Source: Sinorhizobium sp. B11
Lineage (GTDB): Bacteria > Pseudomonadota > Alphaproteobacteria > Rhizobiales > Rhizobiaceae
NCBI GenBank assembly: GCA_039725955.1
Contig: CP091034.1
Coordinates: 2,294,001-2,358,000, forward strand
DNA: 64,000 nt
Direction of reading: 5' to 3'
Shown here: positions 1 through 8,152 of the stretch, in pieces
Layout of the letters: each line of letters opens with the position of its first letter
How positions within the stretch are numbered: position 1 is the first letter of the stretch
Notes under the pieces: model-generated
Databases searched by the model: none
What the model was told of the DNA's origin: nothing
The model's input: the letters and a program-made list of their open reading frames with translations, nothing else
Position numbers and translations under genes: made by a program

Positions 1-74
1 CGCAAGCGCCGCCGATCTAGAATTCCACCAATTGCCCGAACAGCAAAACCATCCGCTATCCCGAGGAGAAAAGC

Positions 75-929
75 ATGTCATACGAGCAGATGAGCCAAAC
101 CCAGCCCGAAAACCCGGATCGCCGCACCGTACTGCGCGCCGCCGGCGGCGTTGCGATCGGCGGCATGGCCGCAGCCCTTTCGGTCAGCACCAAGGTCTCG
201 GCGCAGCAGGCGCCGGCAGCCGCCCGCGACCCCGGTTCGCTCGGCGCCCGCCTGCAGGGCGTCCAGCATTTCGGCCTCACCGTGCAGAACATGGAGCGCG
301 CCTATGAATTCTACACCGCCGTTCTCGGCGGCACGGAAGTCTTCCGCCATGGCGATTTCCAGGGTGATGCGGTGCAGAACACGCTGCTGGCCGACCAGGA
401 GATCATCGCCAATGCGCTCGGCGTCAATCCGCGCACCATCGGCGTACCGGATCTGCGCGGCGGTGCCCAGCGCCTCGACGTGCGCTTCATCCAGTTCGAC
501 AATGTGGTGATCGAACTCCTGCAATATCGCGATGCCAACCAGCCGATGGGCGGCCCGAAAGCCTTTGCCGAGCCGGTGGAGCATATGAGCCCGGCCTTCC
601 CGCGCATGATGCATATCTGCTTCTATGTGCGCGATGATGTCGACTTCAACCAGTTCATCACCGATCTCGAAGCGGAATCCGCCCGGCGCGGCATGACGCA
701 GGTGCGCGCAAACCGCATCATCCGCGTCACCACGGAAGAGGAACGCAAGGCAGCGCCCCAGGACACCAACACCAACAAGGTGACGGTCGCCCCCTCCGAT
801 GGCTGGGAACTGATCTACTGCAAGGGCCCGGAAGGCGAACAGCTGGAATTCGTCAAAGCGCTCGGCCCGGTGAAGAAGCGCTTCGCCGATGCGCATGACG
901 CGCATATGCGCCTCGCCAGCGCCAACTAA
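75..929 (+). CDS. Tat-exported VOC (glyoxalase-fold) family protein
   Basis: The protein is 284 aa. It begins with a Tat-type signal: DRRTVLRAAGG near residues 15-25, then a hydrophobic Ala/Gly stretch and a VSAQQA cleavage region near 41-46. It should therefore fold in the cytoplasm and be exported. The rest is a vicinal-oxygen-chelate fold. The four expected metal ligands are visible: H65 (QHFGLTV), E147 (VIELLQY), H180 (MMHICFYV) and E258 (EQLEFV). VOC proteins include glyoxalases, dioxygenases and epimerases, and the substrate cannot be read here. The start has GAGGAG six bases upstream. It heads a same-strand row with an ABM-fold protein and an SDR, which suggests one small catabolic or detoxifying unit. 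Confidence 0.85.
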   Translation: MSYEQMSQTQPENPDRRTVLRAAGGVAIGGMAAALSVSTKVSAQQAPAAARDPGSLGARLQGVQHFGLTVQNMERAYEFYTAVLGGTEVFRHGDFQGDAVQNTLLADQEIIANALGVNPRTIGVPDLRGGAQRLDVRFIQFDNVVIELLQYRDANQPMGGPKAFAEPVEHMSPAFPRMMHICFYVRDDVDFNQFITDLEAESARRGMTQVRANRIIRVTTEEERKAAPQDTNTNKVTVAPSDGWELIYCKGPEGEQLEFVKALGPVKKRFADAHDAHMRLASAN

Positions 930-1000
930 AGCATGTCGCGCAAAACTGTGCAGCGGTTTTGCGATAACGACTGCGTAAAAGCAAAGAGCTGAAGCGCGGC
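930..1000. repeat. Rhizobial dispersed palindromic repeat
   Basis: It begins right after the VOC stop codon. A perfect 8-bp stem CGCAAAAC/GTTTTGCG (939-946 and 956-963) is followed by GCGTAAAAGCAAAGAGCTGAAGCGC, split here across the tail of the element. From memory this matches a very common intergenic motif of Rhizobium genomes. The hairpin may also end transcription of the upstream gene, although a T-run is missing. Confidence 0.6.
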
Positions 1001-1103
1001 GAGCGGCTCTGGAAGAGCGCGACGCGCTTTGAGCCCACCCCGCAATATTCGACATCCAGACCGCGGCTCCGTTGCGGGCCTTCGCGGGACAAGGAGACAT
1101 GCC

Positions 1104-1517
1104 ATGAAAACTCTTGCCTATCTGCAGACATCGGCCCTGCTGCTGGCGGGCCTCTTTCCAAGCCTCGCCACCGCCGAGGGCGGACCGGGCGCCGGCTATG
1201 CGAAGATCTCTGACGGCGCCTATTCGATGGTCGCCGAAGTGCGCGCCAAGCCCGGCAAGGAGGCCGAGCTTCGCGCCGTCACCCTGCCGCTGATCGATCT
1301 CGTGCGCGGCGATCCCGCCAATCTCGTCTACTTCCTGCAGGAAAACCGGGAAAGCCCAGGCCATTTCATCTTCTACGAGATCTTCGCCAACCAGGCCGAT
1401 TTCGAGGCCCACAACGCCATGCCCTACGTGAAGGACTGGTTCGCCAAGCTGCCCGATCTCGCCGATGGCGGCGTCAAGGTGATGCGCATGGAAGTGCTCG
1501 CACCCGCGGGCAAATAG
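1104..1517 (+). CDS. Secreted ABM-fold (putative quinol monooxygenase-like) protein
   Basis: The protein is 137 aa from an ATG preceded by AAGGAG at 1091-1096. A signal peptide of about 23 residues (hydrophobic LLLAGLFPSLA, cleavage near ATAEG) is followed by one antibiotic-biosynthesis-monooxygenase domain. The domain shows EVRAKPGKEAELRAV, the FYEIF segment and FEAHNAMPYV, all typical of YgiN-like proteins. Such small ferredoxin-like barrels act as cofactor-free monooxygenases or simply bind aromatic or quinone ligands. It lies between an exported VOC protein and an SDR on the same strand, so a shared pathway is likely but not proven. Confidence 0.8.
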   Translation: MKTLAYLQTSALLLAGLFPSLATAEGGPGAGYAKISDGAYSMVAEVRAKPGKEAELRAVTLPLIDLVRGDPANLVYFLQENRESPGHFIFYEIFANQADFEAHNAMPYVKDWFAKLPDLADGGVKVMRMEVLAPAGK

Positions 1518-1588
1518 CGCAAACCACAAGCAAGGAAACAGCGTCACCGCCCGGTGATGCAATCCTCGACGGATCAGGGAGTAGCGAC

Positions 1589-2308
1589 ATGAGACTTGAG
1601 GGCAAGGTCGCGTTGATCACGGGAGCGGCAGGCGGCATCGGCCATGCGGTGGCCGGCCTCTTCGCCAGCGAAGGCGCCATCGTGATCGCCGCCGATATCA
1701 AGCCGCCGCAAAAACCCTATGCCGGCGATGTCGAGACGATCATGCTCGATGTGACCAGCGAGGAACAATGGGCATCGGCCGTCGCCGCCATCGTGCGCAA
1801 GCACGGCCGTCTCGACGTGCTGATCAACAATGCCGGCATCATCGCCTACGAGCCGCTGGACAAGCTGGAAATGAAGGATTGGCAGAAGATGATCGCCGTC
1901 GACCAGACCGGCGTCTTCCTCGGCATGCGCGAGGCGGTGCGCGTCATGCGCAAGCAGCAGGCAGGCGCGATCGTCAATATTTCCTCGATCTGGGGCAGCG
2001 CCGCGGTCCCGGGCGCCCATAGCTATCATGCCGCCAAGGGCGCGGTGCGCAACATGTCGAAGAATGCCGCCATGACCTATGCCGGCGAAGGAATCCGCGT
2101 CAATTCCGTCCATCCCGGCTTCATCCACACGCCGCTGACCGACGCCCAGAACCCGGACCTGAACAGGATCGTCATCGACACGACCCCGATGAAACGCGGC
2201 GGTCAGCCGATAGAGATCGCCTATGGCTGCCTGTTCCTCGCCTCCGACCAGGCAAGCTATATCACCGGGGCGGAACTGAACATCGACGGCGGCTATCTCG
2301 CGCAGTAG
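1589..2308 (+). CDS. SDR family NAD(P)-dependent oxidoreductase
   Basis: This is a classical short-chain dehydrogenase of 239 aa. The cofactor-binding TGAAGGIG lies at residues 11-18, the structural NNAG is present, and the catalytic Ser/Tyr/Lys appear as SSIWGS and SYHAAKGA. The end IDGGY is typical of the family. The start follows GGGAG with 7-base spacing. D36 after the second strand (AADIKPP) suggests a preference for NAD(H). It is the third gene of the VOC/ABM row. The substrate is unknown. Confidence 0.88.
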   Translation: MRLEGKVALITGAAGGIGHAVAGLFASEGAIVIAADIKPPQKPYAGDVETIMLDVTSEEQWASAVAAIVRKHGRLDVLINNAGIIAYEPLDKLEMKDWQKMIAVDQTGVFLGMREAVRVMRKQQAGAIVNISSIWGSAAVPGAHSYHAAKGAVRNMSKNAAMTYAGEGIRVNSVHPGFIHTPLTDAQNPDLNRIVIDTTPMKRGGQPIEIAYGCLFLASDQASYITGAELNIDGGYLAQ

Positions 2309-2323
2309 CGCCGGGCGATGCGG

Positions 2324-2360
2324 GCCTGCTCCTCGCCTTCGTCATCGCCGATGAGCAGGC
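2324..2360. terminator. Bidirectional hairpin between convergent genes
   Basis: The arms GCCTGCTCCTC (2324-2334) and GATGAGCAGGC (2350-2360) pair at 10 of 11 positions around a 15-base loop. The hairpin sits exactly between the ends of two convergent genes. It has no clear T-run, so it may work with Rho or only protect 3' ends. Confidence 0.5.
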
Positions 2361-2361
2361 G

Positions 2362-3198
2362 CTATTTGCCGAGATATGTCTTCAGGAAGGCTTGAACGCT
2401 GGCGATCGACTGTTCCGCCGCGGCAGCATTATATTCCTCCACATGCCCGAAGACCGTCTTCGGCTTGGTCATGGCTTCATCATCGAAATCATGACGCGCG
2501 CCGGGATAGATATGCAATTCGACCGGCGGCCCCTTGCCGCTGAGATTGGCGATCCGCTGCCGGCAACGCTCCGCCGGGCTCCAGTCATCGAGGTCGCCAT
2601 TCAGGATCAGCGTCGGCACCGTCGCATCGCTCTCATGTGGCGCACAGACGGGATAATAGGCAACCGCCGCCCTGAATTTCTCATCCATGAGCTGCTCGTT
2701 TCCCTCGACCTTCGTCGCCTCCAGCGTCGCAATCCCACCCGCCGAGAAGCCCATGAGAGCGACGCGCTTTCCATCGACGAAGCCGCTCTTCGTCAGGAAG
2801 TCCAGCGCCCCATAGGCATCGAAAACCCGATCGGGAAGATAGGTCTTGCAGCTGTTCTCGATGTTGCGCGTGGTGAAACTGTCGACCACGAGCGTGACAT
2901 ACCCCCAGGAGACCAGCCGCTCCGGCCAGACGTCTCTCACATGCGGATGGATGCCCCCGCATCCGTGCATCACCACGACAGCCGGAAACGGCCCGTCGCC
3001 TTGCGGGCGGGTGAGATAACCGATCAATGGCGTCGCCTGCGGCGCCGGCAGCACCTCGCCCTGCTCTTTCGCCTTGCGCTCCAGAAACGGGCTCGGCTTC
3101 ACGACGGCACTGTCGAAGTGGACGAGTTCGTCGGCTTGGGCCTGCGGAAGGATGAAAAGGGAGACCGTGAGACAGAGGAGGAACTGGAAGAACTTCAC
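2362..3198 (-). CDS. Secreted dienelactone hydrolase family protein
   Basis: The protein is 278 aa with a clear Sec signal peptide (MKFFQFLLCLTVSLFILPQAQA). The mature part is an alpha/beta hydrolase of the DLH/DUF-like type. It has an oxyanion-region HGCGG, a nucleophile elbow GFSAGG, an Asp region NGDLDDW and a catalytic His in YPGARHDF. Classical cytosolic dienelactone hydrolase uses Cys, but this one has Ser and is exported, so it is probably a periplasmic esterase. It is transcribed convergently with the SDR row. Confidence 0.82.
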   Translation of the reverse strand: MKFFQFLLCLTVSLFILPQAQADELVHFDSAVVKPSPFLERKAKEQGEVLPAPQATPLIGYLTRPQGDGPFPAVVVMHGCGGIHPHVRDVWPERLVSWGYVTLVVDSFTTRNIENSCKTYLPDRVFDAYGALDFLTKSGFVDGKRVALMGFSAGGIATLEATKVEGNEQLMDEKFRAAVAYYPVCAPHESDATVPTLILNGDLDDWSPAERCRQRIANLSGKGPPVELHIYPGARHDFDDEAMTKPKTVFGHVEEYNAAAAEQSIASVQAFLKTYLGK

Positions 3199-3299
3199 GG
3201 GATGACCTCGTTCCGGATGACAGGCTTAAGCCCACAGCGGCAACTTGGATGAAGTGATGCGAGGGTCAAGGTGATGCGGCAGAGAGGCGCAGTGCGCCC

Positions 3300-3420
3300 T
3301 CTTCCCTCATCTCCTCCTCGTGCTAGCACGAGGGATGGCACAGAGATCCAGCGTGCCCAAGCCCTTGAGCAGGAGAGACTTTATTCTTTCGCCGCTAGTG
3401 GTCATTCAGCGCAGGAATGA
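3300..3420. repeat. Rhizobial intergenic mosaic repeat, copy 1
   Basis: It contains a perfect 18-bp palindrome CCTCGTGCTAGCACGAGG (3316-3333). This is followed by a body closely matching a second copy near 25.2 kb: GATCCAGC, then a Gln-independent stretch, then CAGGAGAGACT in both. The space between genes here (3199-3440) is otherwise without a credible coding frame. Confidence 0.65.
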
Positions 3421-3440
3421 CAGTATTGCCGATGTCACCC

Positions 3441-3893
3441 TCACGGGTACCAGAAGCCTTCACCCTCTTCGCGAGCCATCGGTTTCCAGGCACTGTCATT
3501 TTGCCTCACATCAGCGAAACGCCGCTCAATCGTCCTCAGAACCTTCTGATCATCCGTGATGACTTCGTAGAACGTACTGTCGATCGCCCGGATGACGACC
3601 CAGGCCCGGTCGGGGTCGGCCGGCAGCGATCCGGTAAACTCTCCCCATATGACCTGAAGCGTGTCCTGCGCCGCTGCCGCCAGATCCCGACCGCTCACGG
3701 GCTTGCCAGACTGCGCCATCGCATGCAGAAGCTCACCGCCGGGACCGTTGGCATCGAACCACGGATAGCCTGCATCGACCGCCGACACTTTCCATGAAGC
3801 CTTCAGGGAGCGAGGCACAAGGCACTGCAGGACATCACGCAAATCGAAAGGAAGTGCTCGTTCGTGAGGGCCATAGATTCTCAAGGTCTTCAT
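3441..3893 (-). CDS. Hypothetical protein
   Basis: The protein is 150 aa from the ATG at 3893 (MKTLRIYGPHER). The frame is open ten codons further to a TTG, but that start is less likely. I recognise no family. The protein is soluble with no signal peptide or membrane segment. It has a central acidic/aromatic stretch (PADPDRAWVVIRAID) and an Arg/Asp-rich C-terminus. It runs in the same direction as the J-domain gene upstream, 53 bases away, and may be cotranscribed with it. Confidence 0.6.
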   Translation of the reverse strand: MKTLRIYGPHERALPFDLRDVLQCLVPRSLKASWKVSAVDAGYPWFDANGPGGELLHAMAQSGKPVSGRDLAAAAQDTLQVIWGEFTGSLPADPDRAWVVIRAIDSTFYEVITDDQKVLRTIERRFADVRQNDSAWKPMAREEGEGFWYP

Positions 3894-3946
3894 GGCGCAT
3901 GCCCCGAATGCGAGACGGTTCAATGGCTAAATGCGGAGGTGAACCC

Positions 3947-4591
3947 CTACTCCGCAGCCTCCCCCTGCTGCGGCTCCACCACCGCCACTGCCACCTCTTC
4001 CAGCGGCGCCAGAACCTCCACTTCATACGAGTAACCCTCGAGCATCGTATAGGTGTGCTCGATCGTCTCGATCTGCTTTTCCGTCTTGCGGATGGCGTCG
4101 GCGATGGCCTCGCTGCGGGCGCGCAGCATCGAGCCGAGCACGTCGGTTTCAGGGCGGCGGCCGAGGCGGTCTATGTGTTTGCGCACACGGGCGCGGTGGC
4201 GTTCGAGCTCCAGGATGTGGAAGCGGCTCTTGACGATGTCGTCGGAGAGTTTGCGGCGCATGGCGGCCACGGGATCGAAGCTGCCGGGTTCGCGCTCGTC
4301 GAGGATCACCTCGTTGACCAGCGATTCCAGCATCAAGACGCCTTCGAGATCCCTGGGATCGGCGAGCTGCGGATCGTAGCCGGTATCGTCATAGACGCGC
4401 CGGCGCACGGGATCCTGCAGCAGTTCATAGGCGATCTGCAGCCGGTTGAAATTGTCGACATCGCCGCCGGCATCCGGATGCGCGCCCTTGGCGGCCTTGC
4501 GCCAGGCAAGCTTGATCGCCTCTCCACTGGCGTCGCGCTCCAGTCCGAGCATGGCATAGGGATCGATCACGCCGGCATTTCCTTCATTCAC
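3947..4591 (-). CDS. J-domain (DnaJ-like) protein
   Basis: I start it at the GTG at 4591, which has GGAGGG eight bases upstream, giving 214 aa. The frame stays open upstream but that part does not look coding. Residues 9-70 form a J domain (DPYAMLGL, then the HPD signature at 38-40, then YELLQDPVRRRVYDDTGYD). The rest is a charged helical region (RRKLSDDIVKSRFHILELERHRARVRKH, in part) likely to be coiled coil, with an acidic tail. No zinc-finger or C-terminal substrate domain of full DnaJ is present. It is thus a specialised Hsp70 co-chaperone of unknown client. Confidence 0.85.
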   Translation of the reverse strand: MNEGNAGVIDPYAMLGLERDASGEAIKLAWRKAAKGAHPDAGGDVDNFNRLQIAYELLQDPVRRRVYDDTGYDPQLADPRDLEGVLMLESLVNEVILDEREPGSFDPVAAMRRKLSDDIVKSRFHILELERHRARVRKHIDRLGRRPETDVLGSMLRARSEAIADAIRKTEKQIETIEHTYTMLEGYSYEVEVLAPLEEVAVAVVEPQQGEAAE

Positions 4592-5270
4592 TGCTTCGTC
4601 CCTCCGAGACCTACCGGCTGGCAGACGCCGCATCAAGCCCCGAAACACGCTGCCATATTTGCGGCAGCTCGGGACGAAATTGTGGAACGGCGCCGATTTT
4701 CCCACAGATGAAAGGTTAATGCGACGAGTTTTCCCTTTGGTGTGGCCGGCAGAAAGGCTCGATCCCACAGCACGGCCTGCCCCTCGTTGCGAAGTTTGTG
4801 CGGCTGCTGCCTAAAAAGCCATGGCCGACCCGCCGCATACCTCGGCCAGCAGTAGTATCGAACCGCGTTTAGGTTGCAAATGCGACCCCCGTCCCGCAAT
4901 GATACAGATCCGTCAGCATAGGCTAACACTCTGCCAACCATTTGAATCATCATCAATTCTCGCAACCGCGAAAGACATGCCACAATATTACCGCTTGCTT
5001 TTTGCCCGAAATGCTGGCACCAACTGCGACACTCGGGCATTTCGCATGCCGGTGACTGGACTGAAGTGGTAATGTCTGGCTGGAGCGCCAATTCCGGTTG
5101 GGCGGCATGGGTGACACCCATGTGCGTAGATGTTCTTTCCCCGTACGTGACGTCTCGACTGACCCTTCGCGTCCGGCTTCCAGGCCGAAACGCGAAAGCT
5201 AAAGCCGTCCGCCTCCCCACCGCCGGGGGTGCGGATAAACTAACTACCAATGGGAAAAGGACTATCCCCC
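4592..5270. other. Gene-poor spacer with structured leader of the cold-shock gene
   Basis: I see no convincing coding frame in these 680 bases. The part before the cold-shock gene holds several inverted repeats: CGAAATGC/GCATTTCG at 5007-5014 and 5037-5044, CATGGGT-GAC-ACCCATG near 5107-5123, and a TCCGC..CCCC/GGGG..GCGGA hairpin near 5209-5236. Cold-shock genes usually have long folded 5' leaders, and this arrangement agrees with that. A small RNA in the upstream half is possible but unsupported. Confidence 0.4.
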
Positions 5271-5483
5271 ATGGCCACCAAGGGCACCGTAAAATTCTTC
5301 AACCAGGACAAGGGTTTTGGTTTCATCACGCCGGAAGGCGGCGCGAAGGACGTTTTCGTCCACATCTCCGCTCTCCAGGCTTCTGGCATCCAGTCGCTCC
5401 GCGAAGGCCAGCAGGTTTCCTTCGACACCGAGCCGGATCGCATGGGCAAGGGCCCGAAGGCTGTCAACATCCAGGCCTTCTGA
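5271..5483 (+). CDS. cspA: Cold-shock protein (CspA family)
   Basis: The protein is 70 aa, the usual size, and forms a single OB-fold cold-shock domain. RNP1 is seen as KGFGFITP and RNP2 as VFVHIS. It opens with MATKGTVKFFN, standard for alphaproteobacterial Csps. The ATG at 5271 is preferred over an in-frame ATG seven codons earlier because it gives the family start. It binds single-stranded RNA/DNA and acts as an RNA chaperone. It has a long structured leader and its own strong terminator, so it is probably monocistronic. Several paralogs are normal in rhizobia, so the exact paralog is not certain. Confidence 0.95.
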   Translation: MATKGTVKFFNQDKGFGFITPEGGAKDVFVHISALQASGIQSLREGQQVSFDTEPDRMGKGPKAVNIQAF

Positions 5484-5514
5484 TCTGATTCAGGTCTTTC
5501 TGCTTCGGCAGGCG

Positions 5515-5542
5515 ACGGCGCTCCGCAAGGGGCGCCGTTTTT
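5515..5542 (+). terminator. Rho-independent terminator of the cold-shock gene
   Basis: A 7-bp stem ACGGCGC/GCGCCGT (5515-5521 and 5532-5538) with a 10-base loop is followed by TTTTTG. It lies 31 bases after the stop codon. Confidence 0.8.
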
Positions 5543-5564
5543 GTTTGCGGGTTCGAGGTTCGGA

Positions 5565-5715
5565 TTCCAAAGACCCCTCCCCAACCCCTCCCCACAAGGG
5601 GGAGGGACTAACCCGAGGCGCCGCCGCGCTCCTTCCAAAACGTCTGACGTGCGGAAAGCGGGTGCGGCAAGGTAAGCCCCTCCCCCTTGTGGGGAGGGGT
5701 TGGGGCGGGGTCTTC
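5565..5715. repeat. Inverted pair of CCCCTCCCC-type palindromic repeats
   Basis: Two near-identical units of about 38 bases lie head to head at about 5569-5607 and 5677-5713. Both contain the block ACCCCTCCCCACAAGGGGGA or its complement. Each unit is itself partly self-complementary (CCCTCCCC..GGGGGAGGG). Such paired units are REP/BIME-like elements, common after genes in rhizobia. Confidence 0.65.
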
Positions 5716-5754
5716 AACTACCCGCATGAAGCCGCGTGATCTGAATGCGATCCG

Positions 5755-6102
5755 CTACCCTGCAACAGAATAATCCCGCGAAAACTCCCGCGCCGCCATG
5801 AGCACCGGCATCAGCGCCCTGCCCGCCTGAGACAGCCGGTATTCCACGCGTGGCGGCTGCTCGCCGAAATCCCGCCGCTCGATCAGCCCGTCCTCTTCCA
5901 GTTCCCGCAGGTGCTGGGTCAGCATCTTCTGTGAAATACCCGGCATGTCCCGCTTCAGCTGCAAGGTGCGTATCGAGGGCTCGGCAAAGAGCCGGAACAG
6001 GATCGGCAGTTTCCAACGCCCGCTGATCATCTTCATGACCCGCGCCACATGCGCAACGGAGCCGTCAGGCCCGAGGCAGGCGGAGCGCTCTTCCTGGTCC
6101 AT
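5755..6102 (-). CDS. HxlR-type winged-helix transcriptional regulator
   Basis: The protein is 115 aa from the ATG at 6102. Upstream in-frame ATGs at 6135-6162 exist, but they would put a palindromic operator inside the coding region. The core is the HxlR fold: ISGRWKLPILFRLF, then ISQKMLTQHLRELEEDGLIERR (in part) as recognition helix, then PRVEYRLSQAGR as wing. Family members sense quinones, aldehydes or oxidants, often by a cysteine. One Cys is present near the N-terminus (RSACLG). It is divergent from an SDR gene that it probably controls. Confidence 0.85.
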   Translation of the reverse strand: MDQEERSACLGPDGSVAHVARVMKMISGRWKLPILFRLFAEPSIRTLQLKRDMPGISQKMLTQHLRELEEDGLIERRDFGEQPPRVEYRLSQAGRALMPVLMAAREFSRDYSVAG

Positions 6103-6104
6103 GG

Positions 6105-6118
6105 GCACTTTTAAGTGC
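6105..6118. promoter_or_regulatory. Probable HxlR operator
   Basis: The inverted repeat GCACTT-TT-AAGTGC lies just before the likely HxlR start, in the divergent promoter region facing the SDR. HxlR/YodB-type sites are short dyads of the TACT..AGTA kind, which this resembles. Confidence 0.45.
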
Positions 6119-6182
6119 GTAATTGTGTCGAGCATCATCCTGTTCTTCTGTGTTGCATCCACTCCAAGATAGGAACACGGCC

Positions 6183-6992
6183 ATGGATTTGAAACTCGAC
6201 GGCAGGACAGCGCTTGTTACCGGCAGCAGCAAGGGCATAGGCGAAGCGATCGCCCGAGGGCTCGCCCGCGAGAAAGCCACCGTGATCGTCCACGGCCGCG
6301 ACAGGGGCGAAACACAGCGCGTGGCCCGTGAGATTATTGCCGAAGGCGGCCGCGCCTATGCGGTGACCGGCGACCTCACCCTGGACGATGAGGTGGAGGA
6401 ACTGATCGCCGAGGCACGGGCGCTTGCCGGCCACATCGACATCCTCGTCAACAATGCCGGCGGTTCCGGCCAGCCGGAGGATTGGGCGGCAAGCCGTCCC
6501 GCCTCCTGGGCCGAAGCCTACGACCGCAATGTCCTGGCAGCCGTGAGGGTCACCACAAGGCTGCTGCCCGAGATGCGCAAGGCAGGCTTCGGCCGCGTCA
6601 TCAACATTTCCAGCCTCGCCGGCCTGATGCCGCCTGCCGGCAGGCCGGATTATTCCGCCTGCAAGGCCGCCATGAACGCCATGACCTCTTCCATGGCCAA
6701 GGCAGTGGCGACCGAAGGCGTGACCGTCAACACGATCTCGCCGGGCACGATCCGCAGCGCCCGCCTCGACGCCCGCTTCCGCGAGGTGGCCGCCGAACGC
6801 GGCGTGGCTGCCGATGCCGCCTGGGAGACGATCGAACAGGCGGTGTTACCGCTTTTCGCCGAAGTGCCGCTTGGCCGCGTCGGAACACTGGAAGAGATTG
6901 CCGATGCCGTCTCCTTCCTCGTCAGCCCGCGTGCCGCCTATATTACGGGCGTGAATCTCCGGGTCGATGGCGGCATGATGCCGGCGATCTGA
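6183..6992 (+). CDS. SDR family oxidoreductase (HxlR-controlled)
   Basis: This is a classical SDR of 269 aa. It has TGSSKGIG at residues 13-20, NNAG in the centre, and the catalytic ISSLAG and DYSACKAA. The R38 region (HGRDRG) favours NADP(H). It starts at the ATG after TAGGAA. It ends LRVDGGM as in 3-oxoacyl-ACP-reductase-like SDRs. An insertion near 200-230 (REVAAERGVAADAAW) resembles the cap of SDRs acting on bulky ketones. It is divergent from the HxlR regulator, so it is probably induced by an electrophile or quinone. Confidence 0.88.
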   Translation: MDLKLDGRTALVTGSSKGIGEAIARGLAREKATVIVHGRDRGETQRVAREIIAEGGRAYAVTGDLTLDDEVEELIAEARALAGHIDILVNNAGGSGQPEDWAASRPASWAEAYDRNVLAAVRVTTRLLPEMRKAGFGRVINISSLAGLMPPAGRPDYSACKAAMNAMTSSMAKAVATEGVTVNTISPGTIRSARLDARFREVAAERGVAADAAWETIEQAVLPLFAEVPLGRVGTLEEIADAVSFLVSPRAAYITGVNLRVDGGMMPAI

Positions 6993-7157
6993 CGCTGAGG
7001 AGCCGCCCCGCGCGACGAGGGGGTTGGGGGGCGCCCCCGGAAATTCGGTCGCAAATGCCATCAGGTCAAAAGTCGGTTTGCGTCAATTGCGGTCATCGAT
7101 ACTATCAACGGGACCGTGAGGAGATTCTCCTGAGTTCCCAAGTTTCAGGGCATTGTG

Positions 7158-8048
7158 ATGGCTATTGATGTCGAGCTGACTACCTATCCCGGCCTCGATG
7201 AGCGCATCGTTGTGGTCCGGGCGGGTGATGAGGTCGACTGCGTGTTCGTACGCACCGAGCGGTTCAACGTTCTCGTAGACACGCTGGCCACGCCGAGCCT
7301 TTGTGCGCGTGCGATGGAACTGCTTGCCGACCGAATTCATGATCGTCCCCTTGTCGTGATCAATTCCCACATGGATTGGGACCATTTCTGGGGCAACCTG
7401 ACCATCGGCAATGATGTACCGATCATTGCCCACGACAAAGCAATCGAGAGACTGTGCGACCCATCCGCACAGAAAGAGCTTGCCGACAAGAGATCGCAGG
7501 AATCACGCTTCCACGACGTTGAAATCATAATGCCGACGACCAGCTTCTCAGGTGAAAGCATGACGCTGCACGGAGGGGATCTGACGCTGGAACTGCTGCA
7601 TACACCCGGACATACGCCAGACCATGTTGCGGTCTGGATACCGGAACTTCAGGTCTGCCTGGCCGTCGATGCAGTCGAATACCCTGTTCCAGAAGTCTGG
7701 AGCCGATCGCCCGAAGATCTTCGCAGCCTTTGCCTGTCGCTCAGGAAAATCCGGGACCTGCAGCCACGTTACGTCATTCTTGCACATGGCCAAACCGCCG
7801 ACCCGTCGATCGTCGAGCGCAACATCGCGTATTTCGGTAAATTGCGGGACACAGTCGCACAATTGCCGGAGGGCCTCTTGGTCCAGGATGCGTTGAACGA
7901 GCAGGCCGGCTGCGGGATCGAGGACTTCGTCGCTTTTCCTTCCGGCATGCCCACGGAAACGCGGGCCTTCTACGGGCGCTGCCATAAGTCGAATCTGGAT
8001 GCGGCCGTGGCTGCCCGGCTGGCAGGAATGGACTTTACCGGGTCGTGA
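7158..8048 (+). CDS. Metallo-beta-lactamase-fold hydrolase
   Basis: The protein is 296 aa from the ATG at 7158, with AGGG seven bases upstream. A GTG one codon earlier is also in frame. The MBL fold is shown by the metal motif NSHMDWDHFWGN (H71, D73, D75, H76), TPGHTPDH and VDAVEYPVPEV. The second position of the usual HxHxDH motif is Asp here (HxDxDH), so the zinc site should differ from the standard one. It has no signal peptide and is therefore cytosolic. Likely roles are lactone or thioester hydrolysis, and no partner gene points to a substrate. Confidence 0.85.
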   Translation: MAIDVELTTYPGLDERIVVVRAGDEVDCVFVRTERFNVLVDTLATPSLCARAMELLADRIHDRPLVVINSHMDWDHFWGNLTIGNDVPIIAHDKAIERLCDPSAQKELADKRSQESRFHDVEIIMPTTSFSGESMTLHGGDLTLELLHTPGHTPDHVAVWIPELQVCLAVDAVEYPVPEVWSRSPEDLRSLCLSLRKIRDLQPRYVILAHGQTADPSIVERNIAYFGKLRDTVAQLPEGLLVQDALNEQAGCGIEDFVAFPSGMPTETRAFYGRCHKSNLDAAVAARLAGMDFTGS

Positions 8049-8152
8049 GCTCTCAGTTCGGCCATCGGCCGCACGAAACGGAGCAGTCCGCAAAGGCCCG
8101 AAAGCTGCCATCGGCGGAATCTGCCGCACAATGGCGAAGCGCCTCCTCGCGA

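Noticed and set aside
78..1562. Open frame of 494 codons on the minus strand, opposite the VOC and ABM genes
   Set aside because: It runs antisense to two genes with clear motifs and ribosome-binding sites. Its composition (His/Gly/Ala-rich) is that of a GC-rich shadow frame.
3794..4711. Open frame of 305 codons opposite the J-domain gene
   Set aside because: The HPD motif and the GGAGGG-GTG start support the minus-strand gene only.
5548..5720. tRNA-like GGTTCGAGG near the paired palindromic repeats
   Set aside because: No acceptor or anticodon arms can be drawn. The region is explained by the inverted repeat pair.
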